64,000 bases of DNA from Daedaleopsis sinensis (Eukaryota; Basidiomycota; Agaricomycetes; Polyporales; Polyporaceae): positions 744,001-808,000 of the forward strand of contig CM066309.1 of assembly GCA_033807695.1 (NCBI GenBank), written 5' to 3'. The notes beneath the pieces were generated by a model that worked only from the letters and a program-made list of their open reading frames with translations, ran no database searches and was not told where the DNA came from. Positions 35,431 to 46,931 of the stretch are shown piece after piece (the stretch's first letter is position 1; every line of letters starts with the position of its first letter). Both the position numbers and the translations under genes were made by a program.

Positions 35431-37269
35431 TCACACGGCCTGTGCGAGCGGCTCGTCACGGAGGACCTCCTGGATCTCCGAGTGCGACTCGGGCTGGACC
35501 ACCAAGTCGTCCACCGGAATCGCTTCATCTGCCCCTTCACCAGAGTAAGAGCCTTCGCTTTTGTCTAGGATGTCTTCGTCCCATTCGTCGCGTGCGGGAG
35601 CGGCACGGCGGTGAATGGTCGACCCAAGCGACCCGATTGCTCGGTCCACGAAACTGAGCGAGCTTTGTGAGCTCGTCTGAGACATCTGCAGCTCCGGGTC
35701 GTCTGAGCCGACCCTGACGTTGTGTTCGTTTGCTTCTTGCAGGTCGAGGATGAAGCGATATACGAGGATTGCGGTGAGGCTATGAGTCACAGAAGTGAGT
35801 GAGTTCTGAATGAGAATGTTGATGGAGTGTGATGACCTACGGGTCGGTAAATTTAGTAAGCTGGCTTACTCCCAAGCCATCACTGCCGTCTGAAAATATC
35901 TGTGTGCAGTGTGAGACACATTGACATAATCACTCGACCATACCCACTGAGGTTGTCGTGAAGATGGGATGTAATGAATATAGGACAAATAGTGTGCTAT
36001 CATAGTACGCACCAACTTGGTCAATCAGATGGACACTCCATTCAGGGTAGTCATGGTGAAACTGAAACTCACACAAAATAGATTATCCCTTTTAAAAGCA
36101 TCCTCAGTATGCTACATTATCTTAACCGAATAGCACACCTACCATTCTCCAACAATATATCTGAGAAGGTGGTGCTGCCACGCTTGACAAAGGGAAGCCT
36201 GAGTTTCTTCATCTCTCCACCTAATTTGCACCAGGTGATAGCCACAAGAAGAATGTCTGCAATGATCAATGGTAACCTTGCACAGAGAGCAACTACCCAA
36301 TGTTGTGTCAGCCGTCTGTTTCAGGAACACTAGAAACAGAAACTTGCATCTGACCAGGGAGAATAACAGTGAGTGTGGGCTTCAGAATTTGCACAAAGTT
36401 AGCACTTACATGATGTTATCTTGCCTGGTGATGAAACCTTCGACTCCACACCCAAAGATTGGATCGAGTGTCGGTGTGTCAAGGAGTGCCCAACTGATCT
36501 AGTAGTACAATACAGACATTCAATCATGTTATACTGTCCATCATGAGCAAGCTGCACGTACCCAGTTTACACAAAATGGTGCTAGTGAAAGGAGAGTGAC
36601 CAGCCCGGCAACTGTCCACATTTCAGACAGAGCATATGCTCTTGCTCCTGAGAATACTGCAAGCAGAAACATAGCGGTTAGTGATTGTAAATGACGGATG
36701 ATGCTGCTGTCCACAGATTTACCGGCAAAGGGGAGGTACAAGCAGTATTCACTGGCTGCATTTATCCACTCAGCGACCTGGCACCTTAACATGGTGTTTA
36801 GTCGGGAGAATGTTGATCAGGCGAGATTAGAAGGCTTACCCCTACAACAGTAACTTATTAGCAGTTCACCGAGGACAATATTGTGGTAGTAAGAATACCT
36901 CATTCGAGCGCAACACGGTGGTCAGAATATATGCAAGCCCATGCAGCAGATAGCTATACCTGATTGATAGGAATAGTGCTGATGCAATTGAGAACCTGCG
37001 CCCCCAAAAGTATCTGACTTCACAGTCGAACGTGGTTGCAAAGTCATACGCAAAAAGTGCTGAAGGAAAGGGTCAGATATGGTGGGCTACACATGAGACA
37101 TGCATGCAAGTACTTATCGCGGCTTGGTTGACAAAGTTGTCTATTTGGCTGCAGGGGATGGTTGAGGTGAGCACATATGAAGAGCCGCTGAGTCCATCTA
37201 TAATCTACAGCAGACTTACATGGTGGAGAAGATGGCAACGATTTCAGCATTTTCGTCGTCAGACGACAT
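35431..37269 (-). CDS. DUF6533 seven-helix membrane protein, copy 3
   Basis: Start MSSDDENAEIVAIF at 37,269. The first helix region reads YDFATTFDCEVRYFWGRRF with the usual arginine replaced by cysteine. It continues with SIRYSYLLHGLAYIL, FSGARAYALSEMW, LLDTPTLDPIFGCG, PLIIADILLVAITW, KRGSTTFSDILLEN and TLFVLYSLHPIFTTT. The last exon ends in VYRFILDLQEAN with the conserved serine-rich acidic tail. Introns sit at the same places as in the other copies. No disabling change was seen. The Cys substitution in the hallmark is shared with copy 4, which supports a closer relation of units 3 and 4 here. Confidence 0.85.
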
Positions 37270-38500
37270 AGCAGGTGAATGTATGATAGGGGGGACTGCA
37301 TGAGCCAGGTGGTTGCCAGATGGTTATACTTATATAGTTCTATTGGCTTTCCTACTTTGCCCTCGATACAATCACTACTTCTCTTACGATGGTATCTGTC
37401 GGAAGCCTGTGAGGTCAAAGTGCCTAAGATAGCATCTACCGTCAACCGTCACAGATCAACTCAACTGGGCATATAGATCCTTCGAAAGTGAGAGGTTGCT
37501 GCTCAACCGTCCGGTGCTCCGCAAATATAGGTGCTGTATGATATGGATTTGTAAATATACAGTACTACATCGACAACCGGATGCAAGTCGTAGTACACGG
37601 GCACGCGTGCATGCGAGACTCAAATGAGCACAGACCACGTCCGAGTCCACGAGGTAGTTGAACTTTCTTCAGAGTTGAAGGACAGGCTGTTGCTGTTGGC
37701 CAAGGAGTCGAACCAGGGCAATGTGTTTCTGGTCTTCGGGAAATTGCCAGCCGGAAGATTTGGCCGGGCCATTCGAAGCGATGGACAATTGTGATTGATA
37801 GCTCCACAGTGTTGGTTGGCCTCAGCTTTGCCTTCGCACCGGGTGTGGTATCTACACATCGTGTTCAGCATATGGGCGAGGCGATACCACTCGAGATGAG
37901 AGAGCTGCAACCGTCGGTGACCACCTTCAAGTTGCGCCGCGTCAGGGGTTGTGCGGTGCCCGAATGGAGCCGATCTCTTGTCGATGTGACCGGTACCGCC
38001 CACAAGGCCTGTGGACAGGGACCAGCTGTAAATAGATCATGTATTCTCGACGTCTATAGAACAGATGGTTGCGGTCTCGGATGAACTACGAACAGTGAAC
38101 ACTCTCAGCTCGATGGCGGATCATACCGAGGATGTGAGGTTCAGACTCACTTGCGCTACTGCTCAAGGAGTCTATGGCTTGCATGTGTTCCCTTGGCTCC
38201 TATCTCTTCTTCTCTCAGCTTAGGTTGACGCTGCACTGGCTTGTATATCCAATGGTGGTACATTGAGTGGAGCGCTTCGACATAGCTAACTACGCGATTC
38301 GAACGTTCGCGAGGAACAATAGACGTGCACATACAGTTACAGGGGAGGGAAGGCGCGCTCTATGTCAAACGGATCCGGAGGGCTACAAACGACACGACAC
38401 GTAGTAGTACACACAGCACGGCGCATGTGAGGTCCTGTCTTTTTCGGACACGCATACAGCCCCGGGAACACCCCGGCAGATATCCGAGTTCACGCTCAGC
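37270..38500 (+). pseudogene. Block M relic, copy 3
   Basis: The frame 37,791-38,084 reads STVLVGLSFAFAPGVVSTHR, then PEWSRSLVDVTGTA. A shift follows before SDELRTVNTLSSMADHTEDV. From about 38,110 to 38,300 it is almost identical to unit 4. A short stretch (GTGAGG to CTCAAG) could be an intron. Function unknown. Confidence 0.4.
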
Positions 38501-38502
38501 GC

Positions 38503-39520
38503 TCAGCCCTCGGTCGACCCGCGCAGAGACAGGAAGCTGGACTGCTTCTCGAGCAGGTGCACGGAGCTCGCGCGCTTCGTGAACGAGCCGAATGCGGAAT
38601 GCGCGGGGCAGTCGGGGCAGAGGGAGAGCGCGTGCGCGAGCCCGGGCCCGGGCGAGTAGCATGGGAGCGGGCTGAGCGGGCTGAACGAGGATGGGGATGG
38701 GGACACGGACTTCGAACTCGGCGCGGGGACCTCGGAGATCGCGCGGAGCGACGGACAGGGCGCCGGCGGTGCTGGGCCTTTGGTGTCGAAGGAGAAGAAC
38801 TGGCAGGTCTGTGAGCACCTGAGGATGAGAATGATGATGGGATGGGATAGACCTTGACGAGAGATGGACTCTTCAGCTTGATGGGAGAGAGATACTTGCG
38901 GCAGAAGCGCCACCGATAGACGAAGAAGCTTACGACCAAGAAACCCCCTCCGACATAGATCGGAAGGCTGTGCTTCACAAGGGTGACGAGGTGACGAAGG
39001 TGCAGCAAACGATGGTCAGAGAACCTACACGGAACCACCAGGTATCAGGCACCCTGGATCTATCGCGGTTCGGAAGGACTGTTCGTAGTAGATGGTTGTG
39101 TGAGACGGAGTGATGGTAACAGTGACGGGGTAGGACTTACATCGTAAGATTGGTGAGCTGCCAGTGGACATTGCAGCTTCGGGCATAGCCCATGCGGGGC
39201 TCGGTGTCGGTGTCGGTGTCGCCATAACAGCCTGAGTAGCGCCGTGCACATGCTCGAGCTCTGAGTCGAAGCTGAACGAGGATGATGTCATGCTAGTCCG
39301 GATTATCAAATCCACAAGGGTAAATGCGTACGCACATGTTGAGCTGAGGATCAGGTCCTCCCCGTACAGAACTGCGGTTCGAAGCAGCCACGGTGGAGGG
39401 CCCTCCGAGGTTGTGCTCGGAATTTACGAAGTCCATGCACAGACCTTGCGCGACGGTGAAGATGTACGTGGTACCAACGAGGATAGCAACACGACGAGGG
39501 TGTGGTGAAGAGGAGTACAT
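38503..39520 (-). pseudogene. Single-pass membrane protein gene, copy 3, probably broken
   Basis: The N-terminal exon is intact (MYSSSPHPRRVAILVGTTYI, QLNM), as is exon 2 (HGATQAVMATPTPTPSPAWA, MSTGSSP) and the transmembrane-plus-tail part (GGGFLVVSFFVYRWRF, then LSPIKLKSPSLVK and the Ser/Pro tail ending HLLEKQSSFLSL). Between them the ectodomain exon reads IDPGCLIPGGSV and then a stop in the frame that unit 4 keeps open, and reaching the transmembrane frame needs a shift. Unless an extra intron exists, the gene is broken there. Confidence 0.5.
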
Positions 39521-39789
39521 GTCTGCGATCCCGAGAATGTGCGATACACCGAAGATTGTGCTGACCAGAACAGTTCACAACCATGTAATATATGCTCTTG
39601 CGAACCAACGAGGCAGTAGTGGCGTGGCGTATCCTCAGATACCGAGTAGTTGCGTGTATCTCGAGTCGGGATATCTTGGCGTTGAGAGCCACCGTACCGC
39701 CATCTAGGACGGTCCACAGCTGCAGTGATACCCAATGACGAGGGCCGGGATGGAGAGTGGTGCTCACCCTCATGGGGTCGCTGTGAATG

Positions 39790-40950
39790 TGCATTTTCAG
39801 ACTTCGTCGGATCGCAATGCGACCGGGGGCGCTGGATGCGAAACGTTCAGCACGTTGTGATGATATGTGTTAGCACACGGACGGTCGAGAAACGAGAAGG
39901 TTATGGCGGGATTAATGAAGTACCTAGGGGAGATCGGGGGGCAGTCATCGAGTATGGCGGTGAGGAACGTCGGTGCACGCTGTCTGAAAGTCATTCGAGG
40001 TCGGGTTGGTTGGAGCATCCGCGTACCGGGAGGACGAGAGAGGGGAGGGGGGGACGAGTCGGGGGTGGTGGTGAAAAGCAATGGAAGAGCGATTTTGGGA
40101 TGTCGTCAGATCGAGACGATACAGTGCGCGTTCGACGCGGATTGTTCAGCGCGTTCTGATAAGATAAGTTAGCACGCGAACGAATGATAAACGAACGAGA
40201 TGTGTCGGATTTCGTGACGTACCATGCGAAGATTGGGGTGCAGTGGTGAAGTACGACCTCCAGGAACGCCGGCATACGTCGTCCGGGAGTCGTTCGAGAG
40301 CTTGGTGGGTGCTGGAGTCGCGCTCCGGGTGGCGGGGAGAGATCCAGTCGGACGGGTGGGGAGTAGCTATTGAAATCGACGATTTTGAGTCGATTTTCAA
40401 AGTCGTCGGATCGAAGCGCGAGAGCGCGCGTTTGACGCGGATTGTTTAACGCAGCCTGGGGATATGTGTTAGCAGGCGTGCAGATAAGATTTGGGAGAGC
40501 AATGATGGATTTGGAGGCGGACTGCGCAGGATTGGTCGGACTGGTACGACGGCAAGATACGTCGGACTGTCGCGCGAGCGGCAGGGATCGTGGACAGCGT
40601 GTGCCCGATGATGTTCGTCACGTTCTTGGGGCGAGGGAAGAACGAGAGCGAGAAGGACGACGGTACTCACGGAGAGCAGCATCTGAGCAGCCGAGGCGCC
40701 CGCGAGAGCGCAAGGAAGTGGCTGGGTGAGCGAGCACGAGATCTAGACTGCTCGAGAGCTGGCTGAGGAGATGTACATCGGACTTGAAGCTTGAAGACGA
40801 GGAACGTCTGGGGCGAGCGGTGGGTGGGAGCCAAAGAGCGTGGTCGGGCAGTGTCCGGGGCATGGACGGACGAGGTGTGCGGGTACAGCGACGAGACTGG
40901 TACGCGCAGAATTGGGTGGGCGAGGGCTATCGGATGCACCTAGATTGGTG
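39790..40950 (-). repeat. Tandemly repeated exon-intron modules
   Basis: Three copies of a roughly 300-bp module, with matching points near 39,800, 40,110 and 40,410. On the minus strand each starts after a very good intron end (branch point GTGCTAAC or CTGCTAAC) with a peptide like NNPRQTRALALRSDDF, and ends in an AFLEVVLHHCTPIFAW-like stretch followed by a GTAC donor and a 65-75 nt intron. The module nearest the 3' side is the most decayed. An upstream exon ending GRLGCSDAAL with a GTGAGT donor lies at about 40,660-40,860. Possibly a gene that grew by exon duplication. No family was recognised and stops occur in module 2. Confidence 0.45.
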
Positions 40951-41340
40951 GCGGTCGGTTGAGAGACGGGCGAGCTGGGTGGGAATCTGTGTCGGTGCAG
41001 ACATGAGCTTTAGGGTGTGGAGATAGGTCTGAGAGCGAGGAGTGAGTGAGTTGTGCGGAGGCGGTACTGGGGAAGGGACGGAGAGCTTGGGCTTGAGGAG
41101 CGAGTGGTTTGCACGGAGGAGAGCTTGGAGAAGAGACGGGGCAAGTCTGAGGCGGCGGCGGGGGACGTGAGGGGACGGATGTGCAGAGAGCGGGTGGAAG
41201 ACGAGCGAGCCGTGGATGCGATCGGGTGCAGAGAAGAGAGCGAGGGGGGCTGTGGTGGGACAAGAGAGAGCTGTGCAGGAGACGTCCATGGGTGCGAACT
41301 GGCACTCGCCAGGCGAGAGCTGAGAGAGACTGAGGGCACG
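40950..41340. other. Single-copy stretch, no gene recognised
   Basis: Long open frames on both strands reflect high GC. None shows a family signature or conservation in another unit. The stretch runs directly into the zinc-finger fragment at 41,345. Confidence 0.35.
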
Positions 41341-41344
41341 CGCG

Positions 41345-41595
41345 ATGTCGACGTTCCGGGGCCAGTGGCGGCGCTGCGCGACGACGATTCCAGTTCGCGC
41401 CACATCGAGTCGAAGCACTCGGTCATACGCAGCTCGGCGTGTCCGAAGGGCTGCGGGTACTTGATGAACAGGCCGGACATGACAGTACTGTGGCCCGAGG
41501 CGGCGGCTGGTGAGCGAGGAGTGGGACTGGATGTACCAAGTATTCGTCGGGTATTCTTGCTCAGCCGCTGTGCTGTGCCCAAGTATACCTGGTAG
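41345..41595 (+). pseudogene. C2H2 zinc-finger protein fragment, copy 4
   Basis: Only the last two fingers remain, at the end of a 180-codon frame. Finger 2 is missing its cysteine half (RDDDSSSRHIESKHSVI) and finger 3 is good (SACPKGCGYLMNRPDM) but runs out before its final histidine and cysteine. The N-terminal half, finger 1 and the spacer are absent because the unit starts here. A truncated relic. Confidence 0.7.
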
Positions 41596-41599
41596 TAGA

Positions 41600-43787
41600 A
41601 GTGATTAGTTCGTCTATGCTCGGGTCATAGTTGGTTTCTGCCAGCGCATGCAATAGGATCTGCATTCCGAAAAGACCCTCACCGGTGGCCGAAAGATTCT
41701 CGTAACATTTCGAGCTTGATGCCGAAGCAGTGTGTAAGTGAGAATGAGCCGTTAGTGGATCTCTCCGGCACGAAAAAGAACACACTGTACAATAGGCATG
41801 CGGCACAGGTGAGAGCGTGCTGAGCGTGCTGAGCGCTATTTCCTCCATGATTTGACTGTGTTTGGTCAGGTAGGTGATTGTTTGCCCTGCGCAATATTAG
41901 CTCGCACCATTAGCTCGCACCGTACCGCGGCGATTTGAATACTCGACAGCTCGCACCCTACTGCAGCAATCTGAGACGGACGCCCCGTGGAGTCCCCAGT
42001 GGATTACTTCCTATCCGTACTGCTTGAAGCCCGAGGAAGAGTCAGATTGCATGCGGATGATTTTGGAGTGTCGCGACTGTACAGCGCGACAGGGATGGCA
42101 GTTACCGCTTCTCTTCCCCCGGAGCAGGGCCGAGTATGTCTTGCCGTCCCGGATCGCTTGCGCTCACCGTCCGTCCTCCAGGATAAGTAATGCACAACTT
42201 CTGTCAGGCGCCGTCTCCGTATACTAAAGCTACTTATTACAGACTACGTCCTCGCTCACGCTTGCGTGGACGACAACGAGGATTCTCTTTGAAAGGGAAC
42301 CATCCTTCGAAACGAATCGGCTCGCTCGTCCCTCAGGGATTATGGATTGCCCCTCCTCGCGCACCTCGGCAATGCGCCGAACGCGGACGCAAACGCCTAC
42401 TGGCTCGAGCTGACGGTGCGCCTTCAGATTGTTCGGCCTCCGTGTATGCGCGACCTGATATCCTGCGCGCAGATGCAGATGACTCTCAACGCTCATGCAC
42501 AGCATTGCGCGAAATGTCGACACTCGCACTGAGCCAGGATGGAAGATCGTTGATGTCGCACCCCCGGTCAGCTACTCGCATCTTCGGATACCACCACTGC
42601 CGCCGCTGACACCAGGGCTCGCGCCGCAGGTTCGCTCGTGTCGACCCACAAGAAACGTCTCACCTCACCTTCTCTCCCCCTCCCCCTTCGCTGCGACCAC
42701 GATGCGAACAGCCCCGCCCGCCCAGGTTCGGTGAGCAGCCAGCCGGAGAGTATGCGGATGCACAGCATGTGCGGCACGTAGACCTCACTCCCGTCCACTC
42801 CCTTCCGTCCGCGGACGACCTCTGCAAGCTCAACCACCGGGCTCGTCTTTGTTTATGGTCGTGTCTGTGTCTCTTTCCGGATTTCAATCGCATGACTGTC
42901 TGAATCAACTTTTCAAAGGCTAGGTCGAGCGCGGCTCACGATGTTTGGTGAGTCCCCCATTTTTGGCTGTGCCGTGCATGCAGCAGTAGTCGACAATGCA
43001 AACCTCGTTCACGCTGTACCGCAGCCACTGCGTTATCGATAGTGGGCTTCTATACACGCCGATCCGCACATTTTGCATTCGTACCCATGTCGCGGCTCAG
43101 TCGAGTGACGCACGATGATGGCCTCTCCGCTGTTCAAGTACCTGTGGTAGTGCACCGCGCACGGGTGCACGAACGTCGAGGATGCGCGGAATCATTGCGG
43201 CTGGGGGATGTTCCCGGAGTCGTACGTGTCCATTCTCGGACGTGTGCTAAGGCGAGAGGCAGGCATACACAGCAAGGCCCCGTGTGTCTTGACTTCCCTG
43301 GTCGACTTGTATACGTAGGTGCCATCTCGCCTGCGGAGCATGAGACGGCCGAGCGGGTGCTCAGGGAGCTTCACAGGATGGGTGGATTGCGGACCTGGCT
43401 GCATGCCCTGTACAACCGAGTGTTCGCATTTTCAGAGTCCACGACCCCAGCCGAGGGGCGGCGGCGGCCACCGCAGTCAGAACAATACATTTATAAATAG
43501 TATTTCTACGACCCCGTCTAGTACGTATGGAGTCGTGAGCGAGTATTCGATTCAAGAGGAACTGCAACCACGAGATCACGTAAATATGTCGATACCTCTG
43601 TCTAGGGTGTGGAGGTGTGAGCGAGAATCAAAAGGGACTTCGAGAAGGAGAACAAGAACAAGAAGAAATCCGAGTCAGAACTAGCCCAGCCTACGGACTC
43701 GATACCGTGTCACAAACACCCCGTCTTCGCATCATCGCCCCTCCTCCCGCTACCCGCATCCTTGGAGTCTCAGCCTTGCCAGTCGCA
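41600..43787 (+). pseudogene. Unit 4 blocks H, J and K
   Basis: Block H (41,600-41,890) shares only the first residues of the minus frame. Block J (41,890-43,080) reads APNADANAYWLELTVRLQIV, then MRDLISCAQMQMTLNAHAQH, and then shifts. Block K has a 152-codon frame (43,042-43,500) with AEHETAERVLRELHRMGGLR, which is different from the frame open in units 1 and 3. No functional gene is called. Confidence 0.4.
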
Positions 43788-45652
43788 TCACACGGCCTGT
43801 GCGAGCGGCTCGTCACGGAGGTCCTCCTGGATCTCCGAGTGCGACTCGGGCCGGACCGCTGGCACTGGCATGTCGTCCAGCGGAATCGCTTCATCGTCCA
43901 CTTCACCTGAGTGAGAGCCTTCGCTTATGTCTTCGTCCCATTCGTCGCGTGCGGGAGCAGCGCGGCGGTAAATGGTCGACCCCAGCGACCCAATGGCTCG
44001 GTCCACGAAGCTGAGCGAGCTTTGCGAGCTCGTCTGAGACATCTGCAGCTCCGGGTCGTCTGAGCCGACTCTGACGTTGTGTTCATTTGCTTCTTGCAGG
44101 TCGAGGATGAAGCGATATATGAGGATCCCTGTGAGGCTATGAGTCGCAGAACGTAGTGAGTTTAGAATAAGTATGTTGATCGAGTGCGATGACCTACGGG
44201 TCAGTGAATCTGGTGATCTCGCTTGCTCCAACGCCGCTACTCCCGGCCTCATATGTAAATATCTGTTTGCAGCGTCAGACACATCGACATAATCACTCAA
44301 CAGTACTCACTGAGGTCGTCGTGAAGATGAGATGTAATGAATTTAGGATAAATAGTGTGCTAGCATCAAGGTAAGCACCAAGTTCCGTCAGATGGACTCT
44401 CTATTGGGGGTAGTAGTTGTGGTGTAAGTGAAACCCACATAAAATAGAGCATCCCTTATAGAAACATCCTCAGTATGCTACATTATATGAACTGTATAGC
44501 AGACGTACCATTCTCCAACATTATGTCTGAGAAGCTCGCGCTGCTACGTTTGACAAAGGGAAGCCTGAGTTTCTTCATTTCTCCATCTAATTTGCACCAA
44601 GTGAGGGTCACAAGAATAATGTCTGCGATGATCAATGGCAACCTTGAACATAAAACAACTACCCAATGTTGTGTCAGACCTCAGTGTATTGACCGCTAGA
44701 AAGAGAGGGATACTTGCATCTGACCAGCAAGCATAACAGTGAGCATGGGCTATTAGTAGGGGTTGCACCGTAGATTTAGCACTTGCATTATGTTATCTTC
44801 CCTAGTGCTGAAATCCCTGATCTCACAACTTGAACCAAAAATTGGATCGAGTATCGCTATGTCAAAGAGTGCCCAATCAATCTAGTACAATACGAAATGT
44901 TCAGTCATGTTACAATGTATCATGAGCAAGCTGCTCGTACCCAGTTTACACACAATGGTGCAAGTGAAAAGAAAGTGACCAGCCCGGAGACCAGCCAACT
45001 CCTAGACATAGCATATGCTCTTGCTCCTGAGAACACTACAAACAGAAACATAGCAGTTAGTGACTGTAAACAAAGAACAATGCTGTTGTCCACTGATTCA
45101 CCGGCAAAGGGGAGGTATAAGCAGTATTCAGAGGCTGCATCTATCCACTGAGCGATCTGGCACCTTAACACCGTGACAGTGTTAAGTCGGAAAAGTGTTG
45201 ATCAGGCGAGATTAGAAGGCTTACCCCTACAACAACATAGTTATCAGTTCACCGAGGATAGGACCATGGTAGCAAGAGTACCTCGTTTGAGCGCAGCACA
45301 GTGAGCAGAATGACTGCAAGCCCCTCCAGCAGATAGCAATACCTGATAGATAAGAATAGCACCGATGCAATCGATAATTTGCGCCCCCAGAAGTATCTGA
45401 CTTCGCAGTCGAACGTGGTTGCAAAATCTTGTACAAAAAACGCTGACAGAAAGGGTCAGAGATAGTGTGTTACATATGAGACATGCTTGCAACTACTTAT
45501 GGCGGCGTAATTGATATAGTGGTCTGTTTGGCTGCAGGGGAATGTTCAGGTGAGCACATAGTATGAAGAGCTGAGTCCATCTGTTATCTACAGCCGACTT
45601 ACAAGGTGGCGAAGATGGCAATGATCTCAGCGTTCTCATCATCGGACGACAT
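43788..45652 (-). CDS. DUF6533 seven-helix membrane protein, copy 4
   Basis: Start MSSDDENAEIIAIFATL at 45,652. The hallmark reads FVQDFATTFDCEVRYFWGRK, with the Tyr before Asp changed to Gln and the Arg of DREV to Cys. It continues with SIASVLFLSIRYCYLLEGLA, FSGARAYAMSRSW, LFDIAILDPIFGSS (the loop Cys of GC shifted), PLIIADIILVTLTW and KRSSASFSDIMLEN. The last exon carries LIYRFILDLQEAN and the serine-rich tail ending LRDEPLAQAV. The same introns are present and no stop was found. The changes in otherwise conserved positions may mean relaxed selection, but the frame is intact. Confidence 0.82.
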
Positions 45653-45654
45653 GG

Positions 45655-46930
45655 CGTGTAGTTTCAAGTTGTAGATGGGGGACTGCACGAGCCGACTACT
45701 AGGTAGAGGCTGTCATACCTTTATACTCCATTGACTGTGGTCTCCCTTCAATACGGTCACGGATCGTGTTGTGCCAATGGTACCTGACGAAAGCCTGCAT
45801 GGAGTAAGTACTTGATTGCATATACACTGCAGTACCGTCAACTGTCGCAGATCAACTCAATTGGGCGTATAGATCCTTCGAAAATGATATTGTGCCTAGG
45901 TTACTGCTCAGCCATCCAGCGGACCGGAAACGCAGATGCTGTATGATATGGTTTTGTAAATACAAAGTACATCGACCGCCAGATGCCAATCGTAGTACAC
46001 GGGCACGCACGCATGTGAGCCTCGAACGGGCGCAGACCACGTCCACGACTCGGAGCATCCACTGGCAGTTGAATGTTCTGCTGCAGATGACGATATCATG
46101 CCCGGAACGAAGGCGGAGCTGAGGCCAACCACCATTGTGGAACCTATCAATCACCTTTGTCCATCATTTTGAAAGGCCCTGCCATATCTTCTGGCTGACA
46201 ATTTCCCGAAGACCGCTTCAATTCTGCGATTGAGATATATTTTCGGAGGGCAGTGGGGTGTGGTATCTACATATCGTGTTCAGCATATGAGACAAGCGAT
46301 ACCACACGAGATGGGAGACGCTGCTACCGCCGGGTAGTCACCTGCAAGTTGCGGCGTGTCGGGGGTTGCGCCGGCGCTGTGCCCGAATGGAGCCGACGTC
46401 TTGTCGATGTGATTGGTACCGCCCACAGGGCCTGCTGACAGGGACCAGCTGTAAAAATAAGTAGTTTATGTATTCTCGACGTCGATAGAACAGATGGTTG
46501 CGGCCTCGGATGAACTACGAACAGTGAACACTCTCAGCTCGGTGGCGGATGATACCGAGGATGTGAGGTTAAGACTCACTTGCGCTACTGCTCAAGGAGT
46601 CTATGGCTTGCATGTGTTCCCTTGGCTCCTATCTCTTCTTCTCTCAGCTTAGGCTGACGCTGCACTGGCTTGTATATCCAATGGTGGTACATTGAGTGGA
46701 GCGCTTCGACATAGCTAACAACGCGACTCGAGCATTCGCGAGGAACAATAGACGTGCACGTACAGTTACAGAGGAGGGAAGGCGCGCTCTATGTCAAACG
46801 GATACGGAGGGCTACAAACGACACGACACGTAGTAGTACACACAGCACGGCGCATGTGAGGTCCTGTCTTTTTCGAACACGCATACGGCCCCGAGAACGC
46901 CTCGGCAGATATCCGAGTCCACGCTCAGCC
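45655..46930 (+). pseudogene. Block M relic, copy 4
   Basis: Fragments GLSSAF on the opposite strand and PEWSRRLVDVIGTAHRAC on the plus strand show decay. The part 46,490-46,760 is nearly identical to unit 3. A GC-rich stretch after 46,860 overlaps the 3' end of the minus-strand membrane-protein gene. Confidence 0.4.
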
Positions 46931-46931
46931 C

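Larger units (their letters stand above)
29200..39790. repeat. Unit 3 of the mosaic segmental array
   Basis: Contains block B (29,205-29,500), a partial membrane-like block (29,520-29,760), block E, zinc-finger relic, H, membrane-like relic, J, K, DUF6533, M and the single-pass membrane gene. Blocks C, D and F are missing, and a single-copy stretch (29,760-30,780) takes their place. The right end breaks off in block O at about 39,770. Confidence 0.8.

Noticed and set aside
41053..41595. 180-codon frame as a complete zinc-finger protein
   Set aside because: Only the last 70 or so codons match the zinc-finger family. The rest is single-copy GC-rich sequence, and finger 3 is incomplete.
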